NCBI GenBank assembly: GCA_026400325.1
Contig: JAPLPF010000078.1
Span: forward strand, 1-35,663
Direction: 5' to 3'
Source: Rhodobacterales bacterium
Lineage (GTDB): Bacteria; Pseudomonadota; Alphaproteobacteria; Rhodobacterales; Rhodobacteraceae
DNA length: 35,663 nt
Position 1 is the first letter of the stretch. Every line of letters begins with the position of its first letter. The translations under genes were made by a program, and so were the position numbers. Below, in pieces: positions 31,630 through 35,663 of this stretch. The notes beneath the pieces were generated by a model. It ran no database searches and was not told the DNA's origin. It saw only the letters and a program-made list of their open reading frames with translations.

Positions 31630-33042
31630 GTGGCGGAAAGACGGAAGAGCTTTCTTAACACGCTGTCAGGCCGGTTCCTGATTCTGACCGTCATCTTCGT
31701 GATGCTGGCCGAAGTGATGATCTTCGTGCCGTCGATCGCGCGCTATCGGGCCGATTTCCTTCTGACCCGGCTGAAACAGGCGCAGATTGCCGCCCTGACC
31801 CAGCTTGCCACCGAAGAAATGATCATGCCCGAGCTTGAGGCCGAGCTTCTGGCCAATGCCGAGGTCTACAACGTCGTTCTGCGCCGGGACGAGGTGCGCC
31901 AGCTTGTCCTGTCCTCTCCGGTGCCCGGGGAAATCCACGACACGTTCGATCTTCGCATGGCCGGCCCGTGGGAACTGATCCGCGATGCCTTTGCCGAGCT
32001 GGCGGACCCCCAGAACCGGATCATCCGCGTGATCGGCTATCCGGTGCAGGATGCAGGCACGCTGATCGAAGTGACGAGGCAGACCACGCCCTTGCGCGAT
32101 GCGATGGTCGACTACGGGTTGCGCATCTTGGTGCTGTCGGCGCTGATCTCGGTTGTCACGGCCATCCTTCTGTTCCTGGCCGTGCGGCGCCTTCTGGTGC
32201 TGCCGATCCGCCGGGTGGTCTTGCACATGCAGACCTATGCCGAGGCGCCCGAGGATGCCCGCCGTGTGATCGAGCCGACCGCTGATGTCGAGGAATTGCG
32301 CGTGGCCGAAGAGGCATTGCAGTCGATGCAGACCCAACTGACGGGCGCCTTGCGGCAAAAGGAACGGCTGGCCCAGTTGGGCGGGGCCGTGGCCAAGATC
32401 AGCCACGATCTGCGCAACATCCTGACAACGGCGCAGCTCTTTGCCGACCGCATCGAAGGCAGCGCCGACCCTGTCGTCGCGCGCTCGGCTCCCAAGCTCG
32501 TTGGCTCGATAGCGCGCGCCGTTTCCTTGTGCGAATCGACCCTTGCCTTCGGCAAGGCCGAAGAGCCCCCACCGCAACTGCGCCGCCTGAACCTGGCGCA
32601 ACTTGCCTTTGACGTCGTGGAAGCCGAGGGGTTGGGGGCCGATACCCTGATCACCCTGCTGATCGACATTCCGCCTGGGCTGACGATCCGAGCCGACAGC
32701 GAACAGCTTTACCGGGTGTTGTCGAACCTTGTCCGCAATGCCCGCCAGGCGATCGAGGCCGCCGGCCAGCCCGGCACCATCGAGATATCGGCCGGCGAGG
32801 ATGACAACGAATGGTGGATCCGTGTCGGCGATACCGGCCCCGGCCTGCCGCCCCGCGCGCGTGAGCATCTGTTCTCGGCCTTTCAGGGCGGGGCACGCAA
32901 GGGCGGGACCGGCCTTGGCCTTGCCATCGCCTCCGAGCTTGTGCGTGGCCATGGCGGGCGGCTGGACCTTGCCCGCAGCGATGCCGAAGGGACCGAGTTC
33001 ATGATCCACCTGCCCAAGGGAACGGCGGGGGCAGACTCATGA
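31630..33042 (+). CDS. orphan membrane sensor histidine kinase
   Basis: This is a 470-residue kinase with a membrane segment at about 15-35, a periplasmic region of about 120 residues, and a second membrane segment at about 160-185. The phosphoacceptor is H259 in K-I-S-H-D-L-R-N. The ATPase domain has NLVRNARQAIEAAG (N box), VGDTGPGLPPRARE (G1) and GGTGLGLAIASELVRGHGG (G2). The HDLRN form of the H box differs from the more common HELRTP. The start is GTG 31630 with AAGGA about eight bases upstream. No response regulator is adjacent, so its partner must be encoded elsewhere. It follows the oxidoreductase by 37 bp and could share its transcript, which might link it to redox or membrane state. 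Confidence 0.92.
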   Translation: MAERRKSFLNTLSGRFLILTVIFVMLAEVMIFVPSIARYRADFLLTRLKQAQIAALTQLATEEMIMPELEAELLANAEVYNVVLRRDEVRQLVLSSPVPGEIHDTFDLRMAGPWELIRDAFAELADPQNRIIRVIGYPVQDAGTLIEVTRQTTPLRDAMVDYGLRILVLSALISVVTAILLFLAVRRLLVLPIRRVVLHMQTYAEAPEDARRVIEPTADVEELRVAEEALQSMQTQLTGALRQKERLAQLGGAVAKISHDLRNILTTAQLFADRIEGSADPVVARSAPKLVGSIARAVSLCESTLAFGKAEEPPPQLRRLNLAQLAFDVVEAEGLGADTLITLLIDIPPGLTIRADSEQLYRVLSNLVRNARQAIEAAGQPGTIEISAGEDDNEWWIRVGDTGPGLPPRAREHLFSAFQGGARKGGTGLGLAIASELVRGHGGRLDLARSDAEGTEFMIHLPKGTAGADS

Positions 33043-33050
33043 TTTCGCCC

Positions 33051-33079
33051 TTGCATTGCCACATCGGGGGGGCTACATC
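33051..33079 (+). promoter_or_regulatory. candidate promoter of tRNA-Arg
   Basis: TTGCAT (33051-33056) and TACATC (33074-33079) are separated by 17 bases, and the tRNA begins 12 bases later, as expected for a short leader. The -35 starts only nine bases after the kinase stop. The -10 is weak but this TTGCA/CTACAT style is, from memory, usual for tRNA genes of Rhodobacter relatives. Confidence 0.5.
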
Positions 33080-33091
33080 GCCCGTCATTGC

Positions 33092-33168
33092 GGACCCGTA
33101 GCTCAGCTGGATAGAGCATCAGACTACGAATCTGAGGGTCGGGCGTTCGAATCGCTCCGGGTCCGCCA
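33092..33168 (+). tRNA. tRNA-Arg (anticodon ACG), CCA encoded
   Basis: The cloverleaf can be drawn completely. The acceptor is GGACCCG with CGGGTCC, the D stem is GCTC/GAGC, and the anticodon stem is TCAGA/TCTGA around the loop CTACGAA. The T arm has TTCGAAT, and discriminator G is followed by an encoded CCA. The anticodon ACG should be edited to ICG and read the CGU, CGC and CGA codons. Confidence 0.97.
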
Positions 33169-33720
33169 CTTACCCTTATGATAACGCGTATTGGCACCCG
33201 TCATCGACGCAGCGTCGGGTCGCATGGCCCGTCAAGGCGCGTTGCCAGCGAGTGCGATTGCTCTGGCGACCGCACCCCTGCCTTGCGGCAAGGGAGGTCG
33301 TCATTGGCCCCCCGGATTGGGGCAAGCCCTGACGTTGGCTTGTGTTGACTTGGCGAGGATGGTGGCCTTGTCGTCGGCTCGGGTGGCTCCACACCGCGCA
33401 GCCCCTTGACACCAATTGGCGGAGTGGCTTTGGCAATCACATTTCGCGCCCTTGGTTTTGCAGACGCCGTATATGCGCAGGGCAATCACGTCCTTGCCTA
33501 AAGGCGGGGCGTGCCTTTCAAGCAGACCAGCCGCCCGACAGACCTGACCACGGCAGGCGGGTGACGGCCATGGTCCGGCACGGGTGCGCAGCGTTTGCAA
33601 CCTTGCTGCTCCCACGGCTCTGCCTGTTGCCGGGTCGGGACGTGCTTGCCTTCGCTTCGGGTCGCGTTTCGACGACTGTTTGCCTGAAACGTCGGTCCCG
33701 CCCTAGTCTGGCACCAAAGG
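33169..33720. other. 552-bp region without a supported gene, downstream of tRNA-Arg
   Basis: Several short frames cross this stretch on both strands (for example minus 33201-33485 and 33301-33615), but none shows a domain, a good ribosome binding site or convincing codon use. Small palindromes occur, such as CGACGCAGCGTCG (33203-33215) and CCTTGCGGCAAGG near 33280. No second copy of the tRNA 3' end was found, so an attachment-site duplication is not supported. It may be gene debris at a tRNA-linked integration site. Confidence 0.5.
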
Positions 33721-34035
33721 TCAGGCGCGTTTGCAAAAGGTGTCGCGGAGGGTGATGATGATCGCCGTCACCTCTTCCCGCGCAAGGTGGTAGATCACGC
33801 TTTTGCCGTCGCGTCTGGTCTGGACGATGCCCTCGGCCCGCAGCCGCATAAGCTGCTGCGAGACGCTGACCGGGCTTGACCCAAGCGCTTCGGCAAGTTG
33901 CGTGACGTTGAAGTCGCCGTCGACAAGAAGGCAGAGGATCTGCAACCGCCCCTCATGCGACAGCGATTTCAACAGCGCCACCGCCCGAGCGGCCTGCTCT
34001 GCCGTGCCGCCAAAGCCTTGCAGGATATCAGTCAT
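33721..34035 (-). CDS. sqrR: ArsR-family transcriptional regulator, SqrR/BigR-like persulfide sensor
   Basis: This is a 104-residue winged-helix repressor with LKSLSHEGRLQILCLL, the recognition region VTQLAEALGSSPVSVSQQLMRL and the wing RRDGKSVIYHL. It has exactly two cysteines, C35 in the second helix and C101 near the C-terminus. Their separation of 66 residues equals that of C41 and C107 in Rhodobacter capsulatus SqrR, where persulfides link the two and release DNA. It should therefore repress sulfide-oxidation genes until persulfide accumulates. ATG 34035 is preferred; a GTG at 34059 is in frame and would place the start inside a tandem repeat. It is the last gene after sqr and a DUF2892 gene, so it may be autoregulated. 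Confidence 0.88.
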   Translation of the reverse strand: MTDILQGFGGTAEQAARAVALLKSLSHEGRLQILCLLVDGDFNVTQLAEALGSSPVSVSQQLMRLRAEGIVQTRRDGKSVIYHLAREEVTAIIITLRDTFCKRA

Positions 34036-34100
34036 CCTTGTCCCACCCTGTTCGCCCACCGTATTCGCCAGCTCTATTCGCCAACACTATTCGAAGGCGC
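34036..34100 (-). repeat. 13-bp tandem repeat array upstream of the SqrR-like gene
   Basis: Five units in 13-base register fill the gap between the DUF2892 stop and the regulator ATG: CCTTGTCCCACCC, TGTTCGCCCACCG, TATTCGCCAGCTC, TATTCGCCAACAC and TATTCGAAGGCGC (plus strand). The outer units are degenerate. TATTCG recurs at 34062, 34075 and 34088. The last unit covers the DUF2892 stop codon. On the transcript the unit reads roughly TGGCGAATA. Possible roles are an operator array, a ribosome-loading region or a slippage-prone spacer. Confidence 0.65.
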
Positions 34101-34290
34101 AGCCCTTCTTGACGCCGATCGCCCGGAAGACCATCGCCGCCGGACAGACACCGGTAAAGGACGACTGGATCAGGTTCAGGCCGATGAAGACGGTGAACCA
34201 GACGAACAAGGGGGATACATAGGCCGTCAGCAGAACGCTGAGAAGGACCATTATCCCGGCAAAACGCAGAACTGCAGCATCAAGTGACAT
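34087..34290 (-). CDS. DUF2892 (YgaP-type) small membrane protein
   Basis: This is a 67-residue protein with two hydrophobic helices (about 7-26 and 27-45), then LNLIQSSFTGVCPAAMVFRAIGVKKGC. The N/Q-S-x-F-T-G-x-C-P stretch is typical of DUF2892. In YgaP proteins this membrane part is fused to a rhodanese domain; here it stands alone. It lies three bases after the sqr stop, with AAAGGA inside the sqr end acting as ribosome binding site, and precedes the SqrR-like gene. It is probably part of a sulfide/persulfide handling operon, anchoring or passing sulfane sulfur, though no mechanism is established. It has two cysteines (C49 and C64). Confidence 0.88.
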   Translation of the reverse strand: MSLDAAVLRFAGIMVLLSVLLTAYVSPLFVWFTVFIGLNLIQSSFTGVCPAAMVFRAIGVKKGCAFE

Positions 34291-34293
34291 GAC

Positions 34294-35577
34294 TTATCCT
34301 TTCGTGGTTTCCTTGAGTTTGTCGATGCCCAGAACTTTCAGGGCGAGGCTTTCATAGAACGGCTCGGAGGTTCCCTTCCGCAATTTGCGGATGAAGTATT
34401 TCTCGAAGCCGGCCTTCGCGACGTGAACCCACTTGCCACTGGAGGACCAGTTGACGTTGCGGGGCGGGATCTGGGGTTGGGCGACAAAGGCGATGCCCCC
34501 GTCGCCGAAATCGGCCAGGCAGACGGCGTTCCAGGTGCCGACCTGGTCGGGCGCTTTCCCGCGTACCAGGTTGCCGATGTTGTGGGCGGTGGCGGTGACC
34601 ATGCTTTCGATCATGAAGCCGGTCTTCGGCACGCCGCAGGGCACCGGCGTCGGCCCCATCGGCGGGATCGCGACACAGACGCCGACCGCAAAGACATTCG
34701 GATATTTCGGGTTCTGCTGGTGCTTGTCGACGATGGTGAAGCCGCGCGGATTGCTTAGCCCCTCGATCCCGGCGACCGGCTTGATGCCCCGGAAGGCGGG
34801 CAGCATCATCGAGAAGGCGAAGGGCAGGTCGCGTTCTCCCTTCACCGACCCGTCGTCGGCGATTTCCTCGACGAACATGTGGCCGGCTTCGACACGTCTG
34901 ATCCGGGTGGAGGTCATCCACTTGATGTGCTTCCCGCGCATCTGGGATTCCAGAAGCCCCTTGGTGTCGCCCACCCCGTCAAGGCCAAGGTGACCGATGT
35001 AGGGTTCAGGCGTGACGAAGGTCATCGGCACCCGGTCGCGCACCTTGGCGCGGCGGAGGGCGGTTTCGAGGATGAAGAGGAACTCGTAGGCCGGGCCAAA
35101 GCAGCTTGCCCCCTGCGCCGCCCCGATGATGACCGGGCCGGGATTGGCGACCAGCTTGTCGAAGACCGCCTTCGTCGCCTCGGCATGGTCGATGTGGCAA
35201 ATGGACTGGGTGTGGCCGTCGGGGCCAAGGCCTTCGATTTCGTCAAAGGCAAGCTCGGGGCCGGTCGCGATCACAAGGTAGTCGTAGGTGACGGACTTGC
35301 CGTCCACGAGGGCAATCCGGTTTTCCTCGGGCACCAGCTTTTCTGCGGCGACGGGGATGAAGTCGATCCCCTTCTTCGCCATCGTGGGGGCGAGGTCCAC
35401 CGTGATGTCCTCGCGGTCGCGCCAGCCGACGGCGATCCAGGGGTTCGAGGGCACGAAGTGATACTTCGGGTCCTTGGTGACGACGGTCACCTTGTCCTCG
35501 GGCCGCAGCTGGTCCTTCAGTTCATAGGCCATGATGGCCCCGCCCAAACCGGCGCCAAGTACGACGATATGTGCCAT
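34294..35577 (-). CDS. sqr: sulfide:quinone oxidoreductase-family flavoprotein
   Basis: This is a 427-residue FAD protein. The N-terminal dinucleotide motif is VVLGAGLGGAIMAYEL, followed by YHFVPSNPWIAVG and YDYLVIATGP, typical of SQR. Three cysteines match the redox set of the Aquifex enzyme: C127 (SICHIDH), C159 (GASCFGPAYEF) and C353 (AVCLADFGDGG). C127 and C159 are 32 apart, as are C124 and C156 there. The enzyme should oxidise sulfide to sulfane sulfur and pass electrons to quinone at the inner membrane; the C-terminal end is basic and could bind the membrane. ATG 35577 follows GGAGGAGGAG closely. An in-frame start 18 bases upstream is less likely. Two further cysteines (C301, C314) are not part of the known set. 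Confidence 0.85.
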   Translation of the reverse strand: MAHIVVLGAGLGGAIMAYELKDQLRPEDKVTVVTKDPKYHFVPSNPWIAVGWRDREDITVDLAPTMAKKGIDFIPVAAEKLVPEENRIALVDGKSVTYDYLVIATGPELAFDEIEGLGPDGHTQSICHIDHAEATKAVFDKLVANPGPVIIGAAQGASCFGPAYEFLFILETALRRAKVRDRVPMTFVTPEPYIGHLGLDGVGDTKGLLESQMRGKHIKWMTSTRIRRVEAGHMFVEEIADDGSVKGERDLPFAFSMMLPAFRGIKPVAGIEGLSNPRGFTIVDKHQQNPKYPNVFAVGVCVAIPPMGPTPVPCGVPKTGFMIESMVTATAHNIGNLVRGKAPDQVGTWNAVCLADFGDGGIAFVAQPQIPPRNVNWSSSGKWVHVAKAGFEKYFIRKLRKGTSEPFYESLALKVLGIDKLKETTKG

Positions 35578-35613
35578 TTCAGTCTCCTCCTCCAAGGGTG
35601 CGTGGGGTGCCGG

Positions 35614-35663
35614 TCATGTGCGGAAGACGCGGTAGATGGCCGGGATGACAAGGACAGTGAGCA
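35614..35663 (-). CDS. efflux RND transporter permease, C-terminal end (partial)
   Basis: Only the last 15 codons are visible, translating as LTVLVIPAIYRVFRT before the stop. This hydrophobic 'TLFVIPA.Y' ending is typical of AcrB/HAE1-type RND permeases. The rest lies beyond the window. It is 36 bp upstream of sqr on the same strand, so the sulfide genes may belong to a longer transcript that includes this transporter. With so few residues the family call is tentative. Confidence 0.5.
   Translation of the reverse strand, partial: LTVLVIPAIYRVFRT

Noticed and set aside
29790-31694. 634-codon minus-strand open frame across the flavoprotein gene
   Set aside because: It is antisense to the clear FAD oxidoreductase and has no recognisable motif.
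33166-33720. Duplicated tRNA 3' end (attachment site) after tRNA-Arg
   Set aside because: I found no second copy of the T-arm/acceptor sequence in the remaining window.
1-35663. CRISPR array, prophage or insertion sequence
   Set aside because: No regularly spaced repeat-spacer pattern, transposase, integrase or phage structural gene was seen. The only tandem array (34036-34100) has no spacers.

Overview
The window reads as a chromosomal segment of a GC-rich alphaproteobacterium, most likely Rhodobacterales/Rhodobacteraceae. The clues are the protein styles (RnpA, Amt/GlnK, a SqrR-type regulator), heavy use of G/C-ending codons, frequent 4-bp start/stop overlaps, and a tRNA promoter resembling those of Rhodobacter. 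This assignment is inference from protein style; no rRNA or other taxonomic marker is present. I see no insertion sequence, prophage module or CRISPR array.

Layout. 1-4308: the C-terminal part of an HtrA/DegP-like PDZ protein overlaps an OmpR-type response regulator and its histidine kinase, followed by a patatin-like lipoprotein. 4315-6685: an ion channel on the minus strand, smpB, a small Gly/Ala-rich hydrophobic protein and sseA. 6783-9705: an aromatic/aspartate aminotransferase with two convergent EamA transporters. 9761-11823: a glnK-amtB nitrogen operon with terminator hairpins. 11941-18786: a class A penicillin-binding protein, mlaA-mlaC on the minus strand, and a two-gene type I secretion pair. 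18808-25166: argB, two palindromic repeat units, an SDR, a DUF3833 lipoprotein, a DUF900-like hydrolase, ttcA and a GGDEF-EAL protein with a degenerate GGDEF.

25167-29188: yidC-MOSC-yihA on the plus strand faces rpmH-rnpA-yidD on the minus strand. This is the conserved ribosomal-protein-L34/membrane-insertion neighbourhood, but split into two convergent halves. 29446-33042: a TVP38-family membrane protein overlaps a flavoprotein disulfide oxidoreductase, followed by an orphan sensor kinase. 33092-33168: tRNA-Arg(ACG), then about 550 bp without a convincing gene.

33721-35663 (minus strand): the end of an RND efflux permease, then sulfide:quinone oxidoreductase, a DUF2892 membrane protein and an ArsR-family regulator. 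The oxidoreductase has all three redox cysteines. The regulator has exactly two cysteines, 66 residues apart, the spacing of the SqrR/BigR persulfide sensors. The genes therefore read as a sulfide-sensing and detoxification operon. The 51 bp between DUF2892 and the regulator are made entirely of degenerate 13-bp tandem repeats, the most unexpected small structure in the window.

Other items for a second look are a structured element with attenuator character between rpmH and rnpA, a His-to-Tyr change in the flavoprotein active site, and two neighbouring palindromic repeats upstream of the SDR gene. Most genes are ordinary housekeeping or envelope functions. I did not find an unmistakably new multi-gene system.
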